A stretch of 64,000 bases of DNA from Acanthopleura granulata (GCA_016165875.1 JABBOT010000001.1:47904625-47968624), one strand, 5' to 3'; positions 40,650 to 48,022 are shown, counted from the first letter of the stretch. Program-made: numbers and translations. The notes: generated by a model from the sequence alone, not told the origin.

Positions 40650-43600
40650 CTGTGAGGCATTGAACAACAGTGATACCATAAGTCGTGTAGCTGAAGCATC
40701 CAGGATAGGTGCTGTTACACCGTACGCTGTTCGCTGAAAGAGGCTAAGAAAAGAGCTTTTGTCCCATTTAGAGCGGGTCTACATGGTATTGAAATGAATC
40801 CATGCTGGTGTGGCCAAAGGAGATGCAACGAAAAGTCCTCCACATAGAAGTGGTGCAATAACAAGAAGAATATGCTCATTATGATATGGAAAGGTTTTTG
40901 ATGGCGGAATAACAAGTAGTCCCACAGGGCACCCCAAAACATCATGTCAGTCTGTGTGTAGTATAAGCAGTAACAAACCTGAGTCTGCTTTTATGACTGT
41001 TGTGAACCAGTTGAGCCTAAAAATTATAATAGTTTTTGCTATATGCGTGTGCTGAAGAAACGCAGACTCTAGTGAGGGTTAAACAATGTCACCCATGACT
41101 TATCCTCACATTGATTTATTTACTGATATGAATGAAGAGATTAGGTTGGAATTTCTTACAGACTCTTACTGGGTTATTTATTGCAAAAGTCATTAAGGCT
41201 GGCATATGCTCAGTAGGGAATGTGACAGATGGTACAATAAACCTAAATATTTATAAAACAACATTATCCTGACCATTCATGAAAGTATTCTTTCATTTCA
41301 TGTAAAGTAATAAACAATTGTAAATGCTGATGCGTTTACATTCATGTAAATTTGAGTGGTGCATATATTGAGCCAACAAGATGTTTGCATATATGTATAT
41401 ATTTGTGCACAAGTGGGAAAGTTTGTCAGTAACTTGCCAAAGGAGCACAGTTTTCTCTATCTGTGAAACTCATTGCCATCATGTAAGTGAAATATTCTTG
41501 AGTTTGGCCTTAATGAACAGGCAAATAAAAATATAAACAGTATATAGCCATGGTTATATAGTAATATTTTGCTATTTATATTTTTAAATTTAAGAGCATA
41601 TAACTTTCATGTCACTATTAATGTTAACAAAAAATACTGACATTCATTTATGTGAATACATATTTTATTTTATTTTAAAGATACTGTTCAGATATACAAA
41701 AGATCAGTGGTTTACCCTGGGCATCATGGTTTTCTAGACAAGTGAAGTCGAACACCATGGTGTTAGTGAATTTGGCCTTAATGAGCAGTGAAATAAATAT
41801 GTTTACATGAATATAATATGTATATATAGAATATAGCCACATAAATACAGTAATACTTTACTATTTATATAAACTGTGGAGCGTTCAAATTCCGTGCTTC
41901 TCTTAATTTCAAGAAAATTACTGACCTGTAATCATTAATATGGATATATAATTGTATTCTTGTAAAGGACAGTGTTCAAATATGCAATAGTTCCATTAAT
42001 ATATGTTGCACATACTTCATGTATAATAGTAATAATAAAACCAAATGTATTATCTGAAGTATTATATCTAGTGCTGGAGTTCAGTCAACCAAATGTCACC
42101 TACATGAGCAGGAACCACACATTTGCTAATAAGAACTTATTAGTTTAGTGGTTTAATGCCTTTTTATCCAGATTCACCTCTGGTGTCTGACAGTTTGGCT
42201 CAGGGATAAATGCAGAACATGTGGAAAACAGAGTTTTTTCAATTTTTCAATGCACCACTTCAAAGTACAGTCTTAAAAATACCAGAAGTACATGAATACA
42301 AGACTGTGTCAAAAGAGAGTAGTATCCATATCATCTAATTTATCATACATGTAAGTGCAGAATTTGTGTATCTGTGCAAGACTTGTTGACTGTGTGGGTG
42401 AAAGAGAATTGAATGAAAATAATTTATTCTGCAGTTGTGTGTTGATGTTGGAGATTCTGTTTCTATCAATTAATATAACTGTATATATAAATATATCATC
42501 AAATCAACGTATCAGGTACATTTATAATAATCCCGAAGACTTATAATTAATATGTGCTCCTACTTGATTGTACCCATATGGTATTGATATGATTTATTTG
42601 TTTATTTCATTGGTGTTTTATGCTATACTGAAGACTATTTCACTTATACAACAGCGACCAGCGTTATGGTGGGAGGAGACCGGGCAGAGCCTGGGGGAAA
42701 CCCACGACCATCTGCAGGTTGCTGGCAGACCTTCCGACGTACGGCTGGAGAAGAAGCCAGCATGAGCTGGACTTGAACTCACCGCGACCACATTGGTGGA
42801 AGGCTTTTGGGTTATTGCACTGTGCTAGTGTGCTAACTGACTGAGCCATGGAGGCCCTGCATATATATATTGAATATGTCTGCAAGCGGTGCATATACAT
42901 TTGAAAGCAATAGTATGTTTGCCTGGTATCTATTACTGAAACTGTAATCGTGTTCATCAAAGTTTCTTGGGCATGCATGATGCTTCAAACTCGCCTTACT
43001 CCAGTTCAGGTGTTTAGTTTCCACTGTATCGTTCACGCCTCTCTGGTAATCTCCTCTTATCGCTGAACTGATTTCTCATAATAACCAGCAGCAGTCGATG
43101 GAAGCATGGAAGTAAAATAGTTTACCTCCATGGTGGAAGTCAACATCAATGTTATGCACCCATTTGGTCTTACACCATCCAACCTCCATTGGCTGTTCAC
43201 CACATGAGAGAACAGTTTTCTTAATTTCGTCGTGTGAAGGTGCACATGCTTCACTTGAATGATATTTACAATATTGAACGCTCACAGAGACCACATTACG
43301 CTGTCAACGACTTTACTTTCGGCTGCCATGTTTGGTGCAAGCGTGGCTCTGTTTTGTGTTTGTGCTGTATTTTGACTTCAGCGGACTAATCTGCAGGGCA
43401 GCATGGCTAATTGCCCTTTGATGTAGGTCATCAGACAATAAGACTTCAGTAGTGATTCGGCCTAGTTTGACTCAACATATTCCGCACTTTGATTTAAGAA
43501 TACTCTTAATTGTGCCAGTGTCATGAGGAGAGCTTTTAATGTAATATACGTTGGGGGTGAACTTGAACACTACAGTGAACATCGTGCGGCCTGTATTCAA

Positions 43601-46600
43601 ATCTTGGCAGAGCTGTCTTTGAGTTCATCAGTTAGTACAGGTGTTTGCATCCAGCTTCTGTTGGATAGAATGCAGTTAAAGTCGATAGGTTTAAATAGTT
43701 ACCTGGCAGAATGCAGTCATTTTCTTCCTCGTGAACTTTATCATTATCACGTATGTAATTATTGGTATAGCGGATCTGAGGAGTAAATAAAACCTATTCT
43801 GTACTCTATTCTGTCTTCTCAGCCCAGCACAGATTTTTGCACATATTTTAATTGTTAAAAATATCTGTACTCATAGAGATATACATTGTGCCAATGTCAT
43901 TTTTACAGCAAAAAGGCCAAAAGCGTAAACTATCTGTTGGAGACAAGGATGATGAGGATTTGGCTTCTGACAGTAAATACAGAGGTACAGATTCTAACTG
44001 GTCTCTGGTATATGGATTTTCTCAAGTTCAGGATGATTGTTTTGTTTTAATGGTTATGTTCCAACACTTGTAAAGCTCACTGCTGTCTACTGGAGTGTGG
44101 TTTCCAATTAATCAAATAAATACGTCATGCTGTTGTATTAAATCTTACATAATAGGTAAAAATACTATCCCTAAAGAACCCTGGGTCTGCCAGCAACCTG
44201 CAGATGGTTGTGGGTTGCCTCTGGGCTCTGCGCGGTTTTTTCCCACCATGATGCTGGCAGCTGTTGTTTAAGTGAAATGTTCTGGAGTATGGCATAAAAC
44301 ACCAATCAAATAAATAAATAAAGAACACAGAAATGGGGTTAAGTGCTTAAACCAGACTTAACACCTGACCGTGACCAACATTTTAGAACAGTGCCTATTA
44401 CGCACCATGTTGTTTTGTTTAGTAAGATTCTCCCTTGATAATTTACCCCTTGACGTCACGGTATCAAACAATCTTGCAACTTTTTGCTGAGGTTTAGTGT
44501 GAAAGTATGGATTTTTACATGATACAGAGTACAAATTTTCCTTATGTCCCTGTTTTGTGTAAAATGCTAAAGCACATGAGTTACTTGATCTGAACATTGT
44601 TTTTGTGTAATCAGCTGGAGGCAGTGGTATTCATCGGCCTCTTGGCCCTACGGGAAAGTCTTCTGGAAGGAAGGAGGGTAACATCCAGAAAGGATCAGGC
44701 CAGGAGTACAAGGCAAAGGTGAGACTCCAATTCCTCCGTCCATTGAGTGTAACAGTTCAGTCTTGAGTCAGAATAACTGCAAGTTACAGCCATACCAATA
44801 TCAAATGGTGTTTCTTTACAGGCATAATTGACCTTTTTCCGATGTCAGAAGAAGGTATACAAATATAAAATGAAACTGAAAAATTATAAAATTTTTGGCA
44901 AAATGTACACTGTCCAAGAAAATTTTTCTGTTGAAGACATAATTACATGAGCGTAAATCTTTGAAAAACCAAGTTAATTTAGTGGTGGTATAACTGCTGC
45001 TTCACTCTCCTTTGACCACTTTCCTGGGACAAACACTGTCTTTTTCGTTGAATTTCCAGAAGGCAGGTGGTGATATGAAGAAGAAGGGCCAACCAGATCC
45101 TTACGTTTACGTTCCATTACAGTTCTCACAGTTAAACAGAAGGTACATCTACCAGCAGCTAAAGTATACTCAACTAGAGTCTCACCGTAATTACATGGAG
45201 AGAAATATCAGTTGTAAGACCTATATTTTGTCTTACGGAGTTCCTTTATAATATGTATGTACAAGCATGTTATTAGAGAGGTGGGGTGGGATGTAGTTCA
45301 CGGAGTCAGGTGCAGTACACCTTGCCCGAGATTTACCAAAGTGGTATGAAGCCTTAATCGTTCATTTATTCGTTCATACAAAGAGGCACACAGGGTGCAT
45401 TTTGCTGCATTTGGTGGCTTGATACGACCCATCATAATCACAATGATTTTTTATAATGAACTCCTGTATGCGTCTCCTATGCTTTTGAACAGAATAGGGC
45501 AGTTTTGAGTTCGAACTCCTGTATCGCTAAAGGCAAGAAAATATCTGCTGTACTATTTAACCTGTCAAAAGTGTTGGACAAGTACTTCTGATTACATTTA
45601 CTATAATACGGGCGTCCAAGAATAGTTTCTAAGAAAGTTATTTATACTGGACGTACGATACGGAGAATTAAGGAGCTGGAAGTTTTTTAAGATGCTCCTG
45701 ATTGAAGGAGAGGTCGTTTGTGCCAGCTGAATACGGCGAGACAGGTGATAGGTAAACCAAAATCAACAAAATTGACAAGTCACATGACACAGTTGAACTT
45801 TTTTTACCTTCTGCAAGAGAAGAGTTCGAACTTGAAACTCCCCTGTTCAGTGAAAGTGTCCCCCACTGTTTGGTTACCCAGACGTGACATATACCGTAGG
45901 GCACAGTGTAACTCACCTGTGGTGTGCGTTCTCAGGACACAAGTTCACATTGGGGTGGTTTTAGTTCCTGTGAACACAATGCCCACAGCACTGCAAGCTG
46001 GATAGTAAGGTATGCAGTCTTTGGAACACACTGTGATTTGTGCCAGCTGAGGTGTTGTAGTCAGCAAAGCATTTTTAATGGCAATGAGCAGATGTTTGGT
46101 AGGTTGGTTCTGTTGTTACAGTTGAATCGATTGCTGATTACTTTCAAAATGTGCATGAAGCGCTCTTGATAGCATGTGTATTTGTGTAAATAACACATAA
46201 CTTTTTCAAAAATATGTATCAGTGTTAAAAACCGTGCGTACCTGATACACATCAGAACACAAAGATACATGAACAACTTTATTTTTTAATCTTTATGCGT
46301 ATTGGCAGCCTTTGCAGCTAAAGGGAGCAGTTATGCATGTTGGACTACAAAAACAAAGAACATTTTGAGGTCAGCGTTTTTGTTCCCCAGCTGAACAAAA
46401 GTCACAAGATTTTGTTTTTTAAGGAATCTTTCAGTTACATGGGTTAAATAGTGTGGTTCATCAAAAATCCTGTTGAACCATGATGTTAGCTTTTTTCTGT
46501 AATCATTCTTTTGTATAATTTTAATATTTCTACGCAGTTTTCATTCTAGCTAGAGTGGCGTGTTTTGCCAAACACAGGAGCATTTAAACCTCTGTACACA

Positions 46601-47541
46601 GAAGTTCCACAAAGGTCTCAACATTGCTGTGACCGTGTCTCTGACAGAAGTTTGCTCTTTGGCAGAAATAATGATGAAAACTGATACAATCTCTTTGATA
46701 TAACATTTGGTTGGTAAATTGAATATTCTTATCCCATGGTTTTGTGGGTAGACAGGATGCTCTTCTATCAGTATCTTGACAACAGTTTTAAAAAAATATG
46801 GCCTACATGCATGTGGTGTCTATAATGTAAAGTGGTGTAGGCCTACTGTGAGATGTCAGTTATAAACAACTTTCTTGAATATTAATTTATTGTTACCTGT
46901 AATTGTTTCAACTCATGGAAATAATTTTCTCCTGTGTGTTATAGGATATGCATGAACTTTTGTGTTCTTGCAGCCATATAAGCAAATTAGGCAAATTATC
47001 CAACTTAGGTTTACTCATCCATTTTACTCAGGCTTATTTGAAATGGATGAGTAAATACTCATCTGGCAAAAAAGTTACTTGGAGCCATTTGCATGCATTG
47101 CATTTTATGGCTTCTTATTGGTCACTTCTTGTTATTTTTGTCTTGTTGGCATATTCTTGTCGCCATGTGCATCCTGTCTGCATGAACAACATGATTGCTA
47201 TAGAAATCAACCCTTTTCAGGTGAAGATTTCATGACAATTTCATATTTGGTAAATCTGCAAATGATTGTGGGTTTCCGGCGGGCTTTTCTCGGTTTCCTC
47301 TCAGCATAATGCTGTGAGATATTCTTGATTGCGTAGTGCAGCACCAATCAAATAAATATATACTTTGTATGCAGATTCACATTGTGGTTTCTGTTTAAAC
47401 TGCACCCATGTGATTCATTAATTTTTTTGTCTCATTTACAGAAAACAAGCTAAGCTGAAGGGCCAGTTTTCTGGATTTGTGCGAGGAGCTAAGAAGGGAG
47501 CTGCCAAAGGAAGGAAAGCAAAGCAAAAGTTAAAACATTAA
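6274..47541 (+). CDS. RRP12: RRP12-like ribosomal RNA processing protein, complete 33-exon gene
   Basis: Thirty-three exons (listed separately) join in phase to 3906 nt, 1301 codons plus stop; human RRP12 is about 1297 residues. The N-terminus ([22 protein letters not shown]) and C-terminus ([46 protein letters not shown]) are family hallmarks. Residues about 110-1010 are alpha-helical HEAT/ARM repeats. About 1060-1210 is an acidic, disordered region ([13 protein letters not shown]), and the last 60 residues are basic. RRP12 is a nucleolar/nuclear RNA- and Ran-binding, karyopherin-like protein needed for maturation and export of both ribosomal subunits (family knowledge). Most donors are GTAAGT/GTGAGT; weak ones are GTTTGT (exon 12) and GTTAGT (exon 29). 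Several exon edges have been tandemly amplified into neighbouring introns (see findings). The first ATG is chosen because it gives the canonical N-terminus. Confidence 0.95.
6862..7122 (+). repeat. tRNA-derived SINE, near full length
   Basis: The head is similar to TCCGTGGCTGAGGGTTTAGC, then GGGTTTCCCACGGGCTCTGC, and the tail GAAATATTCTTGAGTATAGC with (AAAT)n. It fills most of RRP12 intron 1. Confidence 0.85.
7186..7406 (+). CDS. RRP12: RRP12 exon 2
   Basis: Residues 48-121. Includes [16 protein letters not shown] and the [17 protein letters not shown] segment that opens the HEAT array. It follows directly on an intronic SINE (tail ends about 7122). Confidence 0.93.
7925..8135 (+). repeat. 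Dispersed repeat family III, copy 1
   Basis: Shares with 14820-15010 the order: TAACC(C/T)GACC, an AGTTTT stretch, poly-T, then TTTTAAATCCCTAT or TTTAAAATCCCTAT, an ATAAAAAAAA run and TACC(C)TA. In RRP12 intron 2. Confidence 0.6.
8190..8490 (+). repeat. Degenerate tandem repeat, about 120 bp x 3
   Basis: Three loose copies of a unit of the form AAAACxC...GTTTTTGTxCxATTTCAACAAAACTTGG, preceded by a GTCTGTCTGTCC microsatellite. Common style of AT-rich intronic repeat. Confidence 0.5.
8838..8921 (+). CDS. RRP12: RRP12 exon 3
   Basis: Residues 122-149, [20 protein letters not shown] then ETEYLGAL: the highly conserved VLAAVTEVI...GGKETETEY helix pair. Confidence 0.94.
9411..9487 (+). CDS. RRP12: RRP12 exon 4
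   Basis: Residues 150-175, [20 protein letters not shown] ending LVIKR across the intron (phase 2). Confidence 0.92.
9916..10021 (+). CDS. RRP12: RRP12 exon 5
   Basis: Residues 175-210, [13 protein letters not shown] ... ESTSLLKS. Its GTAAGTG donor is also the first 7 bases of a 12-copy 22-bp tandem array. Confidence 0.92.
10022..10295 (+). repeat. 22-bp minisatellite starting at the exon 5 splice donor
   Basis: Twelve complete units plus a partial one, consensus GTAAGTGCCTACATGTATAT plus TT. Unit 1 is the authentic donor of exon 5. Eleven of the thirteen unit heads keep GT at positions 1-2; units 7 and 8 begin GG. Confidence 0.9.
10300..10742 (+). repeat. 39-bp minisatellite
   Basis: About 11 units around GTGGCTGGGTGTGGTGTCAT then ATCTGGTGCCAGTGTxCAA. 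Because 39 is a multiple of 3 it is open in several frames on both strands; no coding role is implied. The unit resembles GTGACTGGGTGTGGTGTCAG in the dispersed repeat at 27420-27650. Confidence 0.88.
10900..11016 (+). CDS. RRP12: RRP12 exon 6
   Basis: Residues 211-249, [14 protein letters not shown] ... [11 protein letters not shown], matching the HPKPK turn of the family. Confidence 0.94.
11272..11560 (+). repeat. Dispersed repeat family II, copy 1
   Basis: Parallels 27420-27650: ACTTTAAAAATGGT(A/C)CTTGTTG, CTTGGCGTTCA, GTGACTGG, TGATGT(T/C)TTC-like middle, and CGCCCTGCCACAAG or TGCCCTGCCACAAG, then an ATATAACTGAAA end. Confidence 0.7.
11748..11886 (+). CDS. RRP12: RRP12 exon 7
   Basis: Residues 250-296, [38 protein letters not shown]. 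The donor is taken at 11887 so that phase 1 matches exon 8. Confidence 0.93.
12348..12716 (+). repeat. 54-bp minisatellite
   Basis: About seven units (CTACACCTAGAGAGCAGTGT, GACAATGTGACAATCACACA, CCTGTTTGAAAATG), one shortened near 12625. In RRP12 intron 7. 54 is a multiple of 3, which explains long spurious open frames on both strands. Confidence 0.9.
13301..13428 (+). CDS. RRP12: RRP12 exon 8
   Basis: Residues 296-338, [20 protein letters not shown] ... [12 protein letters not shown]. Confidence 0.94.
13670..13729 (+). pseudogene. Decayed tandem copy of RRP12 exon 9
   Basis: Reads [17 protein letters not shown] after a CCACCCCCAG acceptor, paralleling the true exon 9 start [17 protein letters not shown] after CACCCCCAG. 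Upstream flanks (13594-13669 and 13730-13805) also align, so a block of about 136 bp was duplicated. The copy has no donor and reaches a stop, so it should not be a functional exon. Confidence 0.75.
13806..13904 (+). CDS. RRP12: RRP12 exon 9
   Basis: Residues 339-371, [20 protein letters not shown] ... [11 protein letters not shown]; the conserved AELTAQIIT helix confirms this copy rather than the one upstream. Confidence 0.94.
14820..15010 (+). repeat. Dispersed repeat family III, copy 2
   Basis: Second copy of the poly-T containing repeat at 7925-8135, in RRP12 intron 9. Confidence 0.6.
15057..15260 (+). CDS. RRP12: RRP12 exon 10
   Basis: Residues 372-439, [20 protein letters not shown] ... 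[16 protein letters not shown] ... TATQVLK. Confidence 0.95.
15990..16163 (+). CDS. RRP12: RRP12 exon 11
   Basis: Residues 440-497, [16 protein letters not shown] ... [20 protein letters not shown]; the YxxHAAW motif is family-typical. Confidence 0.95.
16436..16945 (+). repeat. 13-bp minisatellite
   Basis: Roughly 35-40 units of GTCCAGTGTGTCG with G/C variants (GTGCGTCG) and shortened units (GTCGGTCAGTGTGTC). It lies in RRP12 intron 11, 272 bp past the exon 11 donor. Confidence 0.92.
17349..17384 (+). CDS. RRP12: RRP12 exon 12 (36-bp microexon)
   Basis: Residues 498-509, [12 protein letters not shown]. Small, with the weak donor GTTTGT, but required: it aligns to the EACGRQAHPVMRK segment of human RRP12 and keeps phase 0 on both sides. 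Confidence 0.85.
17699..17841 (+). CDS. RRP12: RRP12 exon 13
   Basis: Residues 510-557, [20 protein letters not shown] ... [19 protein letters not shown]; the SMGP motif is conserved. Confidence 0.95.
18833..18954 (+). CDS. RRP12: RRP12 exon 14
   Basis: Residues 557-598, [20 protein letters not shown] ... [15 protein letters not shown], the PRSWLLPV signature of the family. Confidence 0.95.
19379..19494 (+). CDS. RRP12: RRP12 exon 15
   Basis: Residues 598-636, [26 protein letters not shown] in two adjoining pieces; it matches the WxLLPxFCxxPTD motif. Confidence 0.95.
19755..19802 (-). repeat. SINE fragment
   Basis: Only the GTTTCACTCCATACTCAAGA and ATATTTCCCCTATACGAC portion remains. Confidence 0.55.
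19975..20086 (+). CDS. RRP12: RRP12 exon 16
   Basis: Residues 637-674, [20 protein letters not shown] ... [11 protein letters not shown]. Confidence 0.94.
20650..21066 (+). repeat. Direct duplication, ~120 bp arms about 288 bp apart
   Basis: 20654-20775 and 20942-21063 share GTCAAAGTATAACCTGTAAG, TTATAATTATTGGATAAC and GTCCTAAATGAAGGACAATA with few differences. In RRP12 intron 16. Confidence 0.75.
21270..21421 (+). CDS. RRP12: RRP12 exon 17
   Basis: Residues 674-724, [20 protein letters not shown] ... [16 protein letters not shown]; the SRFAKNxLPIL motif is strongly conserved. Confidence 0.95.
21512..21662 (+). repeat. SINE copy, 3' truncated
   Basis: Begins at the tRNA-like head (CTCTGTGGCCGAGGGGGTTA), contains GTCGCTGTGAGCTTAAGTCC and ends at the CTGCCAG block. 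Confidence 0.75.
21738..21990 (+). repeat. tRNA-derived SINE, best full-length copy
   Basis: Head with a pol III A box (TGGCTCAGTTGGTTAGCGC at 21749) and B box (GAGTTCAAGTCC at 21816-21827), then the body GGTCGTGGGTTTCCCCCAGG, and tail GAAATATTCTTGAGTACAGC with CACCAATCAAATAAATAAG. This is the reference copy for the family; orientation is defined by the head. The head is not a functional tRNA gene. Confidence 0.88.
22325..22383 (+). CDS. RRP12: RRP12 exon 18
   Basis: Residues 725-744, [19 protein letters not shown], aligning to the QLVNSLLEKA segment of human RRP12. Phase 2 at the donor. Confidence 0.92.
22610..22786. mobile_element. Hairpin MITE, copy 1
   Basis: Arms CTTGCAAATAGTTGCCTGAC (start) and GTCAGGCACC...TTTGCAGG (end) are inverted. 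Internal GTGGTATGACC is mirrored by GGTCATACCA. Same element as 40008-40178. Confidence 0.75.
23201..23294 (+). CDS. RRP12: RRP12 exon 19
   Basis: Residues 744-775, [29 protein letters not shown] in two pieces. It precedes the longest RRP12 intron (about 6.8 kb). Confidence 0.93.
25030..25235 (+). repeat. tRNA-derived SINE copy, 5' part lost
   Basis: CGCTGTGAGTCCCAAGTCCA through GGTCATGGGTTTTCTCTGGG to the AAATATTTTTGAGTATAGTG tail. Confidence 0.8.
25531..25917 (-). CDS. Unassigned antisense ORF with one membrane segment
   Basis: 128-codon open frame from ATG on the minus strand inside RRP12 intron 19. It has no repeats and contains a convincing hydrophobic segment, [20 protein letters not shown] (about residues 38-57), preceded by a basic GRK. 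Topology (short cytoplasmic N-terminus, then one helix) recalls the first exon of DEG/ENaC-type channels, but no family motif is clear. No splice partners found. It could be a chance ORF, a nested gene or a retro-fragment. Confidence 0.2.
   Translation of the reverse strand: MISAQNFGTAMLSCEHESAIQALKLSSPIVSSCLGRKWIYVGVILVLVIASAVIIHQTISLLFHSFTSPFKSHEELASKETKAPALGYFITTQQGVEMFKCSIIPTCHQKSQPATSKTLHSYNCSKFI
27420..27650 (+). repeat. Dispersed repeat family II, copy 2
   Basis: Contains CTTGTTGCAGCCTCACTTGG, GTGACTGGGTGTGGTGTCAG and TGCCCTGCCACAAG; partner of 11272-11560 and probable source type of the 39-bp minisatellite. Confidence 0.7.
28295..29026 (+). repeat. 61-bp minisatellite, 12 copies
   Basis: Exactly 12 units of 61 bp, each starting with the perfect palindrome GTCACGTGAC and ending CATATCAGGTAACAT. 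Units are nearly identical; the clearest variant is GCGTGATC against GCCTGATC, the latter in units 5, 8 and 12. In RRP12 intron 19. Confidence 0.95.
29226..29243. other. 18-bp perfect palindrome with CACGTG core
   Basis: CTAGGTCACGTGACCTAG reads the same on both strands. It shares the GTCACGTGAC core with the 61-bp array just upstream. Confidence 0.6.
30076..30234 (+). CDS. RRP12: RRP12 exon 20
   Basis: Residues 776-828, [20 protein letters not shown] ... [18 protein letters not shown]; the QKKxYRxLEEVC motif is diagnostic. Confidence 0.96.
30647..30727 (+). CDS. RRP12: RRP12 exon 21
   Basis: Residues 829-855, [27 protein letters not shown] in two pieces. The PRLKCLLHI motif is near-invariant. 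Its GTGAGT donor heads a degenerate ~26-bp tandem array. Confidence 0.96.
30725..30958 (+). repeat. ~26-bp degenerate minisatellite starting at the exon 21 donor
   Basis: About eight units of the type AGGATTTACTTGGGGG plus AATGTCTGCC. The first unit is AGGTGAGTTTACGTTACTTG, i.e. the last two exon bases plus the donor. Later units have mostly lost the GT. Confidence 0.75.
31454..31562 (+). CDS. RRP12: RRP12 exon 22 (minimal form)
   Basis: Residues 856-892, [20 protein letters not shown] ... SSKSEQ. Ending at the first GTGAGT (31563) gives the family-standard length. Its last 72-74 nt plus the donor have been amplified downstream (31563-32641), so longer in-frame forms are possible. Confidence 0.93.
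31563..32641 (+). repeat. 84-bp array built from exon 22 and its splice donor
   Basis: Unit: GTGAGTGCCCAGAGCTAACT, then GGATACAGACTACTGCTAGA, then sequence ending AAGTCAGAACAAG. About 74 nt match the 3' part of exon 22 and 10 nt match the intron start. Donors fall at 31563, 31647, 31731, 31815, 31899 and 31983, then a scrambled stretch (32060-32220), then 32222, 32306, 32390, 32474 and 32558, with GTTAGT at 32642. Confidence 0.95.
32792..32899 (+). CDS. RRP12: RRP12 exon 23
   Basis: Residues 892-928, [20 protein letters not shown] ... ARLLYHFK. Phase 2 matches every donor of the first exon 22 repeat block. Confidence 0.95.
33252..33466 (+). repeat. tRNA-derived SINE copy
   Basis: GTCACTGTGAGTTTAAATCC (B-box region) to GAAATATTCTTCAGTACGGC and (AAAT)n. 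In RRP12 intron 23. Confidence 0.83.
33606..33763 (+). CDS. RRP12: RRP12 exon 24
   Basis: Residues 928-980, [20 protein letters not shown] ... [20 protein letters not shown]. Donor GTAATG is weak but gives a gap-free alignment into exon 25. Confidence 0.93.
34165..34345 (+). repeat. Degenerate tandem repeat with ATGGTTATAGAAGAGGC motif
   Basis: Repeated GCACCATGTxxxxTGGTTATA and AGAAGAGGC motifs. It has the same vocabulary as 35925-36450 in the same intron (24). Confidence 0.6.
35160..35428 (-). repeat. tRNA-derived SINE, full length
   Basis: Reverse-oriented; starts (TTTA)n TTGTTTTACGCCGCACTCAA and ends CTGACTGAGCCACGGAGGCC, the complement of the tRNA-like head. Confidence 0.88.
35925..36450 (+). 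repeat. ~42-bp degenerate minisatellite
   Basis: Units around GTGCCATTTAGAGGAGGCAC and CTAACAGCTAACATATAGAG with many indels; the outermost units read ATGATTATAGAGGAGG or ATGATTATGGAAGAGG. Confidence 0.8.
36584..36675 (+). CDS. RRP12: RRP12 exon 25
   Basis: Residues 981-1011, [31 protein letters not shown] in two pieces; the RRHFRxKLxxxFxxxIRKFG motif is diagnostic. Confidence 0.96.
37548..37700 (+). CDS. RRP12: RRP12 exon 26
   Basis: Residues 1011-1062, [31 protein letters not shown] in two pieces; it ends the HEAT region and opens the basic/acidic linker. Confidence 0.96.
38159..38793 (+). repeat. 22-bp minisatellite carrying the exon 27 acceptor
   Basis: About 29 units of GTGTTACAGTAGCAGTATTG plus GT. 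The last unit is the real acceptor TGTTACAG followed by the exon bases TAGCAGTATTGATG. A 116-bp block is further duplicated (38524 and 38640). Confidence 0.92.
38780..38967 (+). CDS. RRP12: RRP12 exon 27 (acidic region)
   Basis: Residues 1062-1125, [20 protein letters not shown] ... [18 protein letters not shown]. Its acceptor and first 14 bases are the unit of the 22-bp array immediately upstream. Confidence 0.95.
39779..39886 (+). CDS. RRP12: RRP12 exon 28
   Basis: Residues 1125-1161, ... [20 protein letters not shown]; matches FKVSADGRLII in human RRP12. Confidence 0.95.
40008..40178. mobile_element. Hairpin MITE, copy 2
   Basis: Arms GCAAACCTGCAAATAGGTGC and GCACCTGTTTGCCAGCTTGC are inverted. 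Internal TGACATTTTTGAAAACA pairs with TGTTTTCCAAAATGTCA, and GTGGTATGACC with the GCATACCAC side. Partner of 22610-22786. Confidence 0.8.
40294..40355 (+). CDS. RRP12: RRP12 exon 29
   Basis: Residues 1161-1181, [21 protein letters not shown]. Acidic and poorly conserved. Donor GTTAGT is weak, but both phases fit exons 28 and 30. Confidence 0.82.
40611..40650 (+). repeat. (CTAT)n microsatellite
   Basis: About nine perfect tetranucleotide repeats in RRP12 intron 29. Confidence 0.95.
41400..41535 (+). repeat. Degenerate SINE tail
   Basis: GTGGGAAAGTTTGTCAGTAA and AAGTGAAATATTCTTGAGTT with an AAATAAAAAT end. In intron 29, whose remaining sequence to 43908 is AT-rich and shows no further exon. 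Confidence 0.55.
42588..42860 (-). repeat. tRNA-derived SINE, full length
   Basis: Reverse-oriented, from TTTATTTCATTGGTGTTTTA to CTGACTGAGCCATGGAGGCC. Confidence 0.88.
43909..43984 (+). CDS. RRP12: RRP12 exon 30
   Basis: Residues 1182-1207, [20 protein letters not shown] ... KYR. Charged linker supported by phases rather than conservation. Confidence 0.85.
44186..44322 (+). repeat. SINE copy, 5' truncated
   Basis: CTGCCAGCAACCTGCAGATG to ACACCAATCAAATAAATAAA. Confidence 0.8.
44615..44718 (+). CDS. RRP12: RRP12 exon 31
   Basis: Residues 1207-1241, [17 protein letters not shown] ... GQEYKAK; the AGGSGIHRP motif is family-diagnostic. Confidence 0.96.
45060..45142 (+). CDS. RRP12: RRP12 exon 32
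   Basis: Residues 1242-1269, [28 protein letters not shown] in two pieces; matches KKKGRPDPYAYIPLxxxxLNRR. Confidence 0.96.
47258..47362 (+). repeat. SINE tail fragment
   Basis: ATTGTGGGTTTCCGGCGGGC to CAGCACCAATCAAATAAATA, just upstream of RRP12 exon 33. Confidence 0.75.
47442..47541 (+). CDS. RRP12: RRP12 exon 33 with stop codon
   Basis: Residues 1269-1301, [20 protein letters not shown] ... KQKLKH, then TAA. A basic C-terminal tail as in all RRP12 proteins. Confidence 0.96.
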
Positions 47542-47578
47542 TCTGGAATCGGTACAATACTGTGATCACTTCAGGTAC

Positions 47579-47584
47579 AATAAA
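47579..47584 (+). terminator. RRP12 polyadenylation signal
   Basis: AATAAA 38 bases after the stop codon, followed by T-rich sequence; the most likely cleavage signal for the short 3' UTR. Confidence 0.75.
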
Positions 47585-47824
47585 GCTGTTTAAGCTGTTT
47601 ATTTATTCTGTTTACTTCTTTGTTTTATAAAAAATATGTGCCTCTGGCTGATGAGTACCTTCAAGTGGATTTGATTCGTTGCTAGATGAGAGTCAGACGA
47701 AACTGGCTGTTCCTTCAAACATATGCCCTTGTACATTGTAAGGGATGGAGAGGGTGGAGGGGAAGAGGTTGCTAAAACAGCTGGCTTTATGTCTTTAACA
47801 AGGGGGGGGGGGGGCTCCCAATAA

Positions 47825-48022
47825 CGTGGTCACTGTGAGTTCAAGTCTAGCTTATGCTGGCTCCCTCACACCGTTCTTGGGAAGGTCCGCAACCTGGGGA
47901 CAGTTGTGGGTTTCCCCCGGGCCCGTCACGGTTTCCTCCCACCATAACACTGGCTGCCGTTGTGTATGTGAAATATTCTTGAGTACGGCATAAAACACCA
48001 ATCAAAATAAATACATAAATCT
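47825..48022 (+). repeat. tRNA-derived SINE copy
   Basis: Adjoins a G13 run. GTCACTGTGAGTTCAAGTCT (B-box) to GAAATATTCTTGAGTACGGC and AAACACCAATCAAAATAAAT. Confidence 0.83.

Noticed and set aside
40680..40960. Possible remnant of a DNA transposase with a helix-turn-helix
   Set aside because: A few residues are suggestive but frames are broken and no catalytic motif can be found.
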